A stretch of DNA of 64,000 nt from Ricinus communis (taxonomy: Eukaryota > Streptophyta > Magnoliopsida > Malpighiales > Euphorbiaceae). The stretch spans positions 25,337,126 through 25,401,125 of the forward strand of contig NC_063261.1 in assembly GCF_019578655.1 (NCBI RefSeq). Direction: 5' to 3'. Positions 1-12,900 of the stretch are shown here, in pieces; the stretch's first letter is position 1, and each line of letters starts with the position of its first letter. The notes under the pieces were generated by a model. The model worked only from the letters and a program-made list of their open reading frames with translations, searched no databases and was not told where the DNA came from. A program made the translations under genes and the position numbers.

Positions 1-1504
1 ATTATCCTAAATCTTGAAAGCATATCTCAACCTGATAGAACCGTGAGCATGTTCCTAGTGAAGGTCATAGCTTCAAGTATCATGTCTATGAAGAGACTTG
101 GAAAGTAAATGAGTATTATGTTTTTGTGTGATTTGGTGGGGACTAAGCAACTAGAAAATCATTGAAGTTGGAATGACTTCAGGTACATGTTATATGAAAT
201 AGAGGAAATACCTTGGTAGATTAGTGTCTGTATTCTGCAGTACATGATTGAAAAAGTTGTCTGTTCTGCTGCTGAATATGCAATTCAGATTGTATAATGA
301 TTCAGGAGTTTGAGAAATTTTCTCATGTAGACAAAATCACTGTCACTTGATGAGGAAGAAACTATTATGAGAAAGTCGAAGATCGAGTAGGATCATGCTG
401 CACATATTGCATTTTTCACCTGTAGTTCAAGATGATCCTTGTCTCTGTCGTTGAGATGATTTTTCAGCATCTTGCTTGAGTGCTGCAATGACAAATTTCT
501 GAATGTCTGAATTGCATTTCCAGTTATTATTAATCATGTCTTTGGTTTGATGTTATGTTCTCTACAGTATACATTTTACCTCTTTGCTTACTACAAATAG
601 TTGAGAATGGTCTCTTTCATCTGCACATATGCCCCTCAACAGTCTGCATACTGATAGTTGCTGCACTGACTTTAATCTCCAAGTTTTACCCCACAAATAG
701 TTCCAATCGTACATGAACAATAATCAATTTCAATTCTTGCAGAGAAATTCTACCCTCTCTAATCCACTTGGCGCATGCAATTTCTTTTCTATCAAGACGT
801 CTCATAGTTTATATCCACTTGGCGCGTGTTTTTTATTATTGATTTGCAGAATGAAACGCTATTGTATATTTCTATATTATGATCCTGATTATAATTTAAT
901 CTGGAAAACTAGAAATGATTCAGACGAGGAGTGCATTACATGGATTGATTTTGACATCATTAACAACATAATTAAAAAGAAGATTCATGTTGGGAAAAGT
1001 GGGATTAAAGACAAGATTCCATTGAGGAATGATGCAAGTGATGTCTATCCATATTGCATATGCTTTTTCCTTTTTTGTTATTTTATTTTTAGGTTAAACT
1101 TTAGACAATTATGTAATAGAATATATGATTTAAGTGAGTTGCTGTCTTTCAAACTGTACTGGTCTGCTACATGTTATGGATTATAATAATTTGGTTGTCC
1201 ATTTTTCATGATCAAGACTTCTATGGAAGTAAATGACGTTCAACCCTTTATTTTGCACACAGCAGTGTGATAACATCCTCACATTTTGGGTTAATTTCTA
1301 TTTGCCTCATGAGGGTAGGCCTATGTATAATTTAATCATTGAATTTATTATTAGTTATCAAGTTGGTCTAAATTTTTTTATTTAAATTTTCCCTTCTGGT
1401 ATAATTTAATCTTAATTTTTAACAAAAATAATATTTTTTTGGTTAAAATTATTTATTTTATTTTAGTAATTCAAATTTATGTATACATAAAAGTTAATTA
1501 TTTA
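1..1504. other. Gene-less left edge, unassigned
   Basis: No supportable gene. The first 1.2 kb is less AT-rich than what follows and could be untranslated or intronic sequence of a gene lying to the left. The longest open frame (713-1186, + strand) matches no family I know and has unremarkable low-complexity composition. From about 1310 the sequence becomes typical AT-rich intergenic DNA. Confidence 0.4.
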
Positions 1505-1507
1505 GGA

Positions 1508-1888
1508 GTCATTTGGATTGAAGAATTTTATTTGAGGGATTTTGTAATGAATTTAGCTTAAATCTATCGTTTGACAAGTATAAAATTGATCTAAATCTAT
1601 AGATTTTGAAAAATCTATCGTTCTGTAACCTCTCATTTTTAAGGGTTTTAATTTTCCACCTGAAAAGTCGGAAAATCCAAAATCTACCATTTTTAAAAAA
1701 TGATGGATTGTTATAATATTTTTTTTATTCTAATATTGTTCCTAAAATATTTATTTTATCTCAAAATTATTCTTGATTTGATACAAAAACCTATCATTTT
1801 TATATTTAATCCAAACAATAAAGTTTTAAAAATTTATAATTTTAAATTTATGAATTTCAATTAAATTCATAAATTTTAAAATTCCTCG
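1508..1888 (+). repeat. MITE copy A (about 380 bp)
   Basis: An AT-rich element that is a diverged inverted copy of 17068-17440. Shared landmarks, in order, are TTTGGATTGA, GGGATTTTG/GAGATTTTG, an AAATCTAT block, a run near CAAAATCTACC, GATGGATTGTTA followed by a T-run, and AACAATAAAGTTTTA. Copy B has matching inverted ends (GAGATTTTG and CAAAATCTC), as expected of a non-autonomous DNA transposon. No coding capacity. The superfamily is not determined. Confidence 0.6.
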
Positions 1889-4800
1889 GCTTATTGCTTT
1901 CATAAAAAAAAAAAAAAAAAAAAGGCTATAAATTATGCCGACCAATGCAACTAACTAAGAATATTTTCCAGAATATTGTCAATTATAAGAACAAACATAA
2001 AGATAATGATTTTTATGCCAAATATATAGATAGTAGATTGGTAATATTTTTTAACGGAATGGACCATACTAGTGTCATTAAGTAACTAAAATTACTATAC
2101 TGTTTTTTCAACCTATTGAAATAATGAAATAAAATGTAATATAATGAAATAGATAATAAAATAAAAATCTAATTATAACATAATATATAAAATATAATCA
2201 ATTGTTATTTCACTACTATATATTGATAATATTATAATGCAATAAAATGTAATTTATAATTCATTTATTTATAATAAAATTATAAAGAAATCTATTAAAA
2301 ATTTTATTCATTTCCATTTTATTTAATAGTTAAATTATATGATTGATTCACAATTAATATGATAAATAGCTGAACACTTCATATCTAATTCAAATCGTAT
2401 TAATTAATGACTACCAACTATCAACTATCAGCAGCACCAGCTTTCAACTACCCGTTAATTCACTTGCAGATGATAAATTACTCGAGCAGAAGGGTGAATT
2501 AGTGCAGTAATGAGAGAAAAAGAAATGGACAAAACTGAACGTTCAGATCTATGAAAATTTGAAAATAGGGTGTGGGACATTAATTATGTTCTCATGTTTA
2601 CATGTATCATTCAATTATGATGTCATATAATATAGTCAAATGTGCACTGCGACGTGGAGATAAGATCATGCTTTTATATAGATTAATTATCTTTCCATCA
2701 ATGAGACAAATATTCCTTCTAATACCTTATAAATCAAAAAGAAAAAAAAAATGAAATTCCAATCTTTTGAATTTGATGTTGGTTTGAAGACTTTGGTAGA
2801 CTGTCAATCTTCATACATTATCCTATAGGATAGCTTCAAGTTGATTTATAATTTCAATTGATATATGAAATTTAATTTTAAATTATTATTTAACTGTTTA
2901 AAAAATTTATATTAGTAAAAAAATTATGTGATAAACATTTAAAGTCTAGAAAATAGAAAAGTTTAAAATTTGAATTTTTGATGTTAATATTATTTTGTGT
3001 ACGTGGCCAAAAGTCTTATCTTTTGACTTATTATAAAACATCATTTATTTTAATATATATACATATATGAAATCTGGATCTCATGTATTATTATTAGATA
3101 ATATTATTGGATATAATGATATTAATAATATTTGTTTAATTGAAGGCAGTTTAGGTAACATCCTTCTGAGAGAATAATATAAATAATTCCCTAATAGACA
3201 TCCATAAATAATTGAATGTGGAAAAGGACACACCTGATAAGTAGAAAATGGCAGTTTGGTGCAATGAATTTATGAGAAATGAAAAGGAAAATGTTAGAAA
3301 TACTGGCAATCACATGCATCTTCGTTAAACAACAAATCCATTTGCATCTTTCTATGACCTCACTAAATCAATGGAAGCACAATTTTACTAATTAAATGTC
3401 CCAATGCACAAAATGTCCCAATGCTTCCATAAAACTTTTTCTATTTCACCACTAAACCCAACTGATGCCATTTTGGGAGTCAGACTTACTGTTTGCTAAT
3501 TTTTCAACTGGAATCTTTAGCCCCTTAAGAATTGCCATTGTTTCAGAAGTGATGTCAGTTTTCCAATTTAGTGCCCAAGTTGAATTCTTAATAGGAAAGT
3601 CCTTTTCTAATTCAAATTTTTTTTTTCACCTTCGCCAACACATCTCTTTCTTTCTTTCTTTCCAAACTTCAAACCCTAACCTCATTTATTATTTAAAAAA
3701 AAAAATGCATCCCCTTCCTAATCATCTTCTGCGTCATGATCCCATTATTTGGATACAAATATATAATTTTTTTTAACATCTAATAACAATTGGTCATTAT
3801 ATTTGAAATTCAACTCAAAAGGTAAAAGCGTTTGATTTTAAAAGTGAAAAGTTTCGAGTTCGAGTCATTTGTCATATACTAAATGAGCTTTCGTCTTTAT
3901 AATAAATATAAAACAATAACCACCGTTTATTGTATAATCTATGACCTGTTAACCTTTCCATTAATAAAAAGAACGACAATTAATGATTACTCTCCTTCTA
4001 CTATAGCTAGGAGAAATGGATTTCAACAACTTCAATAACAATAGGCAGAAATTAAAACAACCACCATCGTTGCCTGTACTATCGCATTGACATTACCATA
4101 ACTGATCTAATTATATTTCTTTTTCTAAATTATAATGTATTATGGAGTCTTTATAGTAACAAGACCTTTATAATTAGGAGTCCTATACGGCTTCTGCCCT
4201 GCTAAGCCGTACCTACAAATATTAGGGGCAAAAATGCACTCCTTTAGCTCTCTTGTGAGCTGGCTTTAATGAATTCTTATGGTTCATAAAAAACACATGT
4301 AAGAAATCAAATCTTATGCCGTTTGTTCTTTTCTTTAATAATAATAATAATAATAACCCTTTTAACTCTTTTTTACATCAATATCTAGAGAAAAATATAA
4401 AAAAATTATTTAATATTTTTATATTTAAAGAACTCTAATTTTTCGTGATAAAAAAATTATCCTGTAATTTAGTTTACAGATTATATCTTTAAATTTCTAT
4501 AATTTAATATTAATACAATACTCATTTCTAATAATAAAGTCATTTATTAAATAATTCAGTATACAACTATCTACATTATACTTATAATAAATATAACTAA
4601 TATATATTTTAATTTTATTAGAAATAAATGTAATAATTTTTAAAATAAAATTATAATATTCTTAAGAATATTCTTATAGCTAATTTGATAGTAAATTATT
4701 TATAAAAGTAATAATAATAATAATAATAATATCAAATACTAGAATATATAAAAAAAATATAAGATTCTTTTCAACAATAATTCTTTGGGTACAAAGACGT

Positions 4801-6177
4801 TGGTGCAACTGGGAGTTGAATTTGGGAAAGTAGAATTCATATTTTTGACAAATTTTGCCAGGAAGATTGCTTATTGAAAAACATATATGTGGAAATTACA
4901 TTTGGCCCCTTGAGTTACACATAAGGCAAAGCATATCTATGGGAACTGGCTGGTTTTATAGGACATTAGGAACATTTGTTTGGCAACCTGCTTCATAGGG
5001 TACTATGAATATGTAAAACTGTGGGAGCTCTCCTACATATGCTTGTTTTGTCTCCTTGCTGTGAGGTATGAAGGAGTTGGATGCCAAAGTACAGATGACA
5101 TATTTGAGTTTTTTTCTTTTCATTTATTAATTTAAATTTTGTCATTGTGTGTGTCTTTTATATGAATCCACTTTATCAAGAACAAGTTAAGTAGGGTTTT
5201 TTTTTTTTTTTTCATAAATCAGGGATTTGAACATGGTTAGTGTCATTGGAGGACGCTAATGGACCTGCGAAAGCTTTAGTTTTCATTAAAATTATTTTTT
5301 ATTATGAAATATGTGTCAATTATTGGAGATAATTACATTAAAAGTTACTTAATTATGTATTTAATTTAAATTAAATCACATAATTTTAATTTGTTTCATC
5401 CAATTCACTTTGGTATAATCGTCACAACCGAATAGTGGACGGGAAAGTGACATGTGTTAATAATCTATTTATAGAATGTGTTATAATTTATGTCCTAATG
5501 TGTTATAATTTATGTCCTAATCTCTTTTTTTTTTCTAATTAACTTTAGTTTTAACCTAACTTAAATTTAACCATCTCTAAACTTACAACTAACTAAAGTT
5601 AACTCAAAGTTATTCTTTCTGCATGCATCATTTTCTCTTTCTTTTCTAAATTACCAAATCAAAATGCTCTAGTCACTCTATAATGTATCAGATGGAGATT
5701 TCACTTTTTAACAAGTCCGTTAACATAAATATTGAGAGAGATATTCTAAATATTAATAGTAAAAGCAATACAGTTTTAAATGAGGGTGACGAGGAAAATG
5801 AAAAATATAATAAAGATGAAGAAAATGATACGAGTAGAATGATAAAAGTCAGATACCATGATTTGATGTTAATGGAAACCTGAAACAAATTAAAGTGACA
5901 ATTATACAACCTAAATTAAAATTAAGTGACTTTAATAAAATAAATTAAATTCAAATAATTATTATACAATCCAAATTAAAATTAAATTATTTTTGCAAAA
6001 TAAACTGAAATTAAATGATCAAATTGAAACTAAGCGCATAATTAGATGACTAGTAGTACACTTAATTTACAACATTCATATATAGTTATCACTACGTTGG
6101 AGTTGAAAACTATATTCTTAAGAATTAAAAAGAGTTAAATGAAAAAAAATTCTAAAGGGATATAATGACATAAAAGA

Positions 6178-6208
<31 letters not shown>

Positions 6209-7957
6209 TTCTTTCTATTTTTTAAAGGAGCTAGATATCAATTTAGATATCAATTCAGAAACTAACTGGATTAGTAAAAGTTTTTACTCTTCAAAGTAAA
6301 AGTTTTGAATTTAAGTCTTGTCTGCACTTTTTATGAAATTAAATCTTTTATATAATAAAAAATTAAAAAATATAAAATTCATAATAGTGCATCCAACTCT
6401 TTAATATTTACAACTAATATATATTAATTATATTTTTTATTAGAAAAAAAAAAAAAAAAGAGAGCCGGACATTAAACATTTCATAAAATATGTAATTTAT
6501 AGAGGGTATAGTACATAAGAGGCAATAGGGTGATGGAGGCTGGCCGCATAGGGAAATACCAGTTGCTACTTAAACATCCTAATGAGTTGTAATGTGTGTG
6601 GCTCATTGTTTGGTCCATCCTACCAGCCATCATGAATTTGTAATATTTTCCCATCTAACATATCTTTACCAAAAAAAAAAAAAAACTATTTCATTTTAGA
6701 CCTTAAAAGAACCTAATTTTTAAAATAAATGCGATTTTCATATAAGAGAGGCAAAAACATAACTAAGAAAGAAATAATTGGTAATTGTTGTTCATTTGTA
6801 CACTTATTTGTGCATACATTTTATTATTAATTTAAGTTGGTCTTATTGTTATAATTATATTTTATAAGCCTTGTATTAAAAGTATAGGACAGATCAGAGA
6901 TCTGCTTTTCAAATACAAAACCAGCTCAATCCAACTAAATGACGACTCATTTCTTTCATCAAAAGGCAAAGATGTTAAATATATGGACAAAGGGTCAATT
7001 TACCCCTCATCTTGTATCAAATAATTAAATACATCAAATTTTAATATTTTCTTTAAAATTTGTCCATTTTCAAGTCATTTTTGCTCAATTTTTGCTAACT
7101 CTAGGTAGGGATAGTAGCAGAGTGGATTTGTTTTAATATTCGCCCTACCTCAACTCTAAAAGGACAGGTTCAAATATTTATAATAGGGTCTAGAATGAAT
7201 TTGGTTTTGAACATATTGAATTTAGATTCAATACATTGAATATTCGCTATCTGAATCCGATTATATAATTTTAAGAATATTAAATATTATATTTAATCTT
7301 TATTTGATAATTTGTAATATTATTTTAAATATGAGGAATTTATTATGTTTTGAGTTGTATTTTTATATTGAAATTTTAATTTTGAATTTGATTAGTTTAG
7401 CTTTTGTAATTTTTTTATTTTATTGGTTTAATTTCTAGTTTTTGTTATCATTAATACTTACTAATTTATTTTTAAATTTAATTATTATAAATGGAATTGA
7501 TAAAAAGATTATCTATTTAATTATGTGAATAGTTATATAATTGGGTATTTAATGGATAGAGTATTTGCTGCCCATTCAAATAGTCATAAAATTTATTTTA
7601 AAAACTATATCTTAAAATGGATTTTGAGGGATTGAGATAATATGCAGATATTTTTATTTAGATTTATAATGATTTAAAAAATATAATTTTTTAAATAAAT
7701 AATTTAAATATATATATATATATATATAAATACTTTTTAATTGGATTTGGATTCAAATAGCTTTAAATGGAAGAATACACATCTCATTACCATTCATAAC
7801 TCGAAGGCATACTAAAAATTTAAACCACATTTGAGGTTCTTTGGCTTCAAACCAGAACTGCACTCTTTACTTGTAAGAATTAAAAAGAGGAACTAAACCA
7901 TTTATTGTAAATATTCATAGATTTTGACAAAAAGTAAAATTATAATTGAAACTAAAA
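1889..7957. other. AT-rich intergenic region
   Basis: No supportable gene. It holds simple repeats: an A-run near 1903, AAT/ATA runs near 4340 and 4710, and (TA)n at about 6180-6203 and 7711-7727. A perfect 22-bp tandem duplication lies at 5475-5518. AT-rich stretches at 5320-5420 and 5880-6060 resemble each other in inverted orientation and might be ends of another small transposon, but I could not fix boundaries. Short open frames at 3465-3776 and 5683-5883 are low-complexity and unsupported. Confidence 0.5.
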
Positions 7958-8553
7958 AGGTGTTTGATTCATCGATCTTGTATATCTGATAGTTATTTCT
8001 CACTAAATCGTTATATTAAATCATCTGATAAAAATTTAAAAATTAACAATTGATAGTTGATTTACTCTCGATCAACTATTAATTATATTAATTTTATTTT
8101 AATTTTTTTTTAACAAATGATAACTGATTTAATTTTTTTATTTATTTTAAAAATATTATTTTTATTAAGACTCATTAATAATAATTTATTTTAAGTTGAA
8201 ATTATATAATTAATTTCTATAAATTATAAATAATAATAATAATTTGATTATATTTAATAGTTAAATCATTATAATTTTTATAATTATGACATTTTAAATT
8301 AGAAAATTTTCATCAATGGAATTTAAAATTCAATTTTTATTCTCAAATAATTTTTATAACTACTTTTTAACGATAAATATAATTGAAATAAATAAATATT
8401 TTTAATTATTATAAATTAATTTTATTAATTTATATTATTAAAATAATATAACAATATAAAAAATACTCGTTTAATATACAACAATAACTATTAATGTGAT
8501 TTTTTAAATGATTTAATTTATTAGCTACCAATTATTACTGGAACAAACTGGGG
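7958..8553. repeat. Possible AT-rich MITE upstream of AVT1
   Basis: An AT-rich block bounded by GTGTTTGATTC on the left and GGAACAAACT on the right, which are weak inverted ends. TTAAATCAT-type motifs occur in inverted arrangement just inside. There is no clear target duplication, so this is tentative. It ends about 300 bp before the AVT1 TATA box. Confidence 0.3.
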
Positions 8554-8856
8554 CGATTATCATATTGAGGAACAGAAATTACCCCCAGAAAGTGGGTAAT
8601 GAGATTTAAATAATATTTTTAAATCTTATCCTCTACCCATTTTAAAGTGTAATGTAATCTCACAGTTGATTCTGCTGTGCTTTCTGTTAAAGAGTTTTGG
8701 GCTGATGAGTAAAAAGTCAGGGAGGAAGACATGCATTTGGCTAATGGCTCTTATATTTTGTTTATTTTTAAAAGGAGAAGTAAAGCCAATGGGAAAATTC
8801 TCTGATAAGAACACATCCTGATTGCCACTAAGGCTTTATGTGTTTCTCTCTGTAGG

Positions 8857-8866
8857 TATATAAATA
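8857..8866 (+). promoter_or_regulatory. Probable TATA box of the AVT1 gene
   Basis: TATATAAATA sits about 1.1 kb before the start codon. It precedes a CT/GA-rich stretch typical of plant leaders. Transcription probably starts near 8890. Confidence 0.5.
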
Positions 8867-9678
8867 TAAAGAGAAGATCCATTGCAGTGAAGAGAGAACG
8901 AGATACTAGACAGTAACATACATACACAGCAAACGCCACAACACAACAAAAAGAGAAAGTCTCCCTCTAGATTTTCTCTCTTCTACTCAAAAGAGAAGAC
9001 AACTTTTTCATCTTTTTCACTACTGTCTGCAGATCCCAGATTCCAGAATTCTCCCAATTCTCCATATAAAAGGTTTATTCAACTTCCACTCTCTCTTTTA
9101 CCTTTTCTCTATCTCCTTCCTTTCACCTTATATGTATGTATAGAATACCAAGAAACAGAAGAAAGAACGGAAAGGAGCAGAATTGCATCCGCTTATCACT
9201 GTTATGAGGCTCTTTCTGTTTGATTGCTGAGAAAGTTGATAAAAAAAAATAAACAAAAGGGAAGTTTTCCATACGTGTTTTCAGTTTTAACCCTTTGCTC
9301 ACTGTCATTCGTTTCAATTATCAGTAAAGAAAAGACAAGGGAATTCCAATTTTCATTGCATTTTCTCAGCAGCCAAACAAAGGAGAGAAAGTAGCTTGTG
9401 AAAATCCACTACTTTTGAATAGTTCAAACGTTAGTCCCTTGAAATTCTGCTAATCCACGCTTCCTTGTCTCTTTCTTTTCTTTACCTTCTATTTTTGTAT
9501 TTAACGGTCTTCTTGTTAGTTATCATCAACCTTTATTATTTCCCATTTTAAAAGTTTCCAATTTTAGACCCTTTTAAAAGCTTGTTTGTATATTTTGCAT
9601 CTTCTTTTATTCATTTTCTTAATTACCATTTTCCATCCAAGAAAAGAAACCTTCCAAAACAAGCTGATATGCATTTAG

Positions 9679-9730
9679 TTTCTTTCTTTCTTCTTGGCAA
9701 AATCTTTCTTTCTTTCTTCTTGGCAAAATC
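9679..9730 (+). repeat. Perfect 26-bp tandem duplication in leader region
   Basis: Two exact head-to-tail copies of a pyrimidine-rich 26-mer ending in TTGGCAAAATC occupy 9679-9704 and 9705-9730. They lie in the 5' leader or leader intron of the AVT1 gene. This is a slippage-type duplication. Confidence 0.9.
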
Positions 9731-9974
9731 ATTCTGCTGATAGTCTAATCACTTTCTTTTGAGGTTTGCTTCATTTCTCTTGAACTCCAATCTTATTGCC
9801 TTTATTACCAATTCTTGTTTTTTTTTTTCCCATTTTTATATGTAGCTCATGCTATTGGTTGCTCTTTGTGTAGTGAGTGGAGAAAAAGAGTGGTGTGATA
9901 ATTGGGTTCTTTTTTGTGCAGGGGAATATCTTGGAGAGAGAGAGAGTAAGAGAGAGAGAATATATTTTTGAAAA

Positions 9975-12900
9975 ATGAAGAATTCAGTTTCAGAACAGAG
10001 TTTTTACATAGAGAGTGAAGAGGAAGATGAAGAGAACAGAGGTGGAGAAGGTGGTGAAGATGATGGAAATGATTCAGAATCTGATGATTCTATGGCTGAT
10101 AATAGGCAACAAAGCAAAACTGGTTCTTACAACACTTCTTGGCCTCAAAGTTACAGGTTTATGCTCTCTCTCTCTGTGCTTGTGTTCTGTAATAAGATCT
10201 TGATCAATTTTGGATCCTTGTTTTAATTCTGGATTACCAGTTGGGCTGCGATAAAATCTTTCCTAGGATTTGATTTCTTTATTAACCTTGAAACAAAGGT
10301 TAATTGATTTTATAGGGTTAATAAAGGTTTGATTGGCTAACTTTAATAGGTCTTTGCAAGAAGACAGAAAGTACTTTACTCATGCTGCACCAATTTTTGG
10401 CTATTAGTTCATTTGAAAATATTGGAATTTGGGGCTAAGTTTTCAAAATTAAATGTGCTGACACTGAATAGGAGAAAGATTTTTACCATCGCCAAGTAAT
10501 TAGATTACTTTGGATTGTTTTGATTGGTCAATCTGTAAGATATTACTTTGAAGATGGCGTCACAAACTGTCAATTAAATCTTCAAAAGTTTGATATACTT
10601 AACCACCATTGTATTTTTTTGATTTTGTAGGCAGTCAATTGATTTATATAGTAGTGTACCATCTCCAAGTGTAATTCTTGGAACTCCTACACTATCAAGA
10701 TTAGGCAGTTCATTTCTATCCTCTTCAATACTAACAAGAAGACACACTCCAGAATCACTACCTTCTGTGACAAAGCCTCTAATATCAAGGGTAGAAGATG
10801 AGGAGTTGCCACAACACAGGCGGAGTTCTCATTCTTTACTTCCTCCAATTCCCTCAAGAAGATCTTCTATAAGAAAGGATGAGAAAGCATCCCAGATTTC
10901 TCATGAACTTCCCATTTCTCGCCAAAGCTCCTACGGCCAGGCTGTGATTAATGGTAAGTTTGAGCTAACAGCACTACTCATATTTTGATTTTATCATTAT
11001 TGTTTCCATCAAAGGTGTCATAAAAGAATTGTTTATCATAAAACAGTTAATTAATGCATCTACATACATGATAAGTAGTCAGTCAATCATTTAAGTTGAA
11101 ACAATGGCATTTATGATCTATCTGGAACTATTGAAAGAATTGTGATTGTCATTAGCCCTCATCATACACCCGCCTGTCATGCCACTTGCTGCATTAGAAT
11201 TACAACAAATTCCAAGCCTAATCCTTTCTCAGTCAGCACTTCAATTGTGAGGGACCACATAGACCAATCATGTAGTATGAAATATCTTATTACTTTTTTT
11301 TTTTTTGAAAGGAATATCTTGTTACTTTTTGATAACCATTCCCTACGGGGTCCAAAATTGAGCAGTGGTGTCTGCTACTATATCTTGTATTTTAGTATGT
11401 TCTTGATTCAGCTAATGCGACTTACATGTCTCCGCGGCTCAATTTAATGAATAAACTATTGTTTTCACCAATCATTGTCAGTAAACAACCAAAAAGCTGC
11501 CTTAAAACATGGTAGAATATGTTATGTTATTTCTATTAATAAATTACAGGTTGTCTGACCAGCCTTTGTCTATTGCCCATTATTTTCATCCCTTATAGAC
11601 TTAATGACAATGTTGACCGCATCCTCTTGAATTGTGGTCTGGAGGCTTACTCTTATTGCACATGGTTCGCATGAAAAGACCAAGTAAAATGAAAAAATGT
11701 CTTGCCTGATTTATCCTGTTAGTTTTTCCTGTAGAAGTAAATATCTTAAATGTTACTAAAGATTTACATTTCACTAATTATAAGACGTCTGAACCTAATT
11801 GCATATAATGAACTTGAACCAAGAGGAGGTAATTTGATGGATAATATGTTCTAATTGTGGTTTATAATGTAGGCATGAATGTTCTATGTGGAGTTGGAAT
11901 TTTATCTACTCCTTATGCTGCCAAAGAAGGAGGATGGCTTGGGCTTTCTATATTGCTTATTTTTGCAGTGCTTTCCTTCTATACTGGAATGCTTTTACGT
12001 TATTGCTTGGATAGTGAACCAGGGCTTGAAACTTATCCTGACATTGGCCAAGCTGCTTTTGGCACTATTGGTCGGGTTGCCATCTCTGTAAGTTTAGTTA
12101 AAGATTTTTACAGACATCTCACTCATATTATGTTCAAAATGATGTACAATCAATTCTTTATTAATTGAATAGGACAAGGAATCAGTGCCCCACCAAAGGC
12201 AGATAGGCCATTATGGATTTAGGCCACCCCATCATTCCTACCCATTAGATAAATTTGGTTAATACATTAACTTAATATTGATGGTCAAGTAAAAATGGCA
12301 GAGAACGAATAGCAGATTGATCTTATATCATGCACTAGTTAACAAATTTAATTAGCCACTAACGCTATCATCTTTGCTTTTGTTTTTTTTTTCCCTATTT
12401 GCAGATAATCTTATATGTCGAGTTATATGTAAGTACAGCTGGCTTTTCCTATCTGATTTGCTTTTTCCTTTTTGTGCTTCAATTAATTTAGCATACTTTT
12501 CAGGGAAGATGCATGGAGTAACTAAATTCCAAATAAGTTTCTGCACTAAGATTGTTGGGTCCCAAAATTTTGATTTAATTGACTGAACCCACCTTTGTAT
12601 GTGCCTATGCAACTAGTAAACAAGTGACATGAGGCAAAGTACTAGAGACTTCTTCTCATGGTGCCTGCCTCACATTCTCTCTTATTTGTCTGTAGGCTGT
12701 TGGATTAAATTATTGACTACACATGTGTTTGCCTCTTAGTTGGCTCAAGTTTCCAATAAGATGCTTGATACTTGGTAGATCTCATCCATTGACAGTTGAA
12801 TTGCATATATAATAAAAAGAATGGTTTCTTAACATGAAGAAATAGAGCAAGAGTGATTAAACTGACCACGTGTCTCAATCCTTTGAACATCTCAACATGG

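Noticed and set aside
713..1186. 157-codon open frame near the left edge
   Set aside because: No family resemblance, Ile/Asn/Tyr/Cys-rich composition as expected for translated AT-rich DNA, and no splice or promoter context.
3465..3776. 103-codon open frame
   Set aside because: Phe/Ser/Ile-rich translation of T-rich DNA; no recognisable domain.
5683..5909. Overlapping open frames on both strands
   Set aside because: Low-complexity Asn/Lys/Glu and Phe/Ser/Leu sequences that mirror each other; no gene context.
6180..6203. (TA)n tracts here and near 7711 and 19675 as regulatory or origin sequences
   Set aside because: Simple microsatellites in AT-rich DNA; nothing nearby supports a function.
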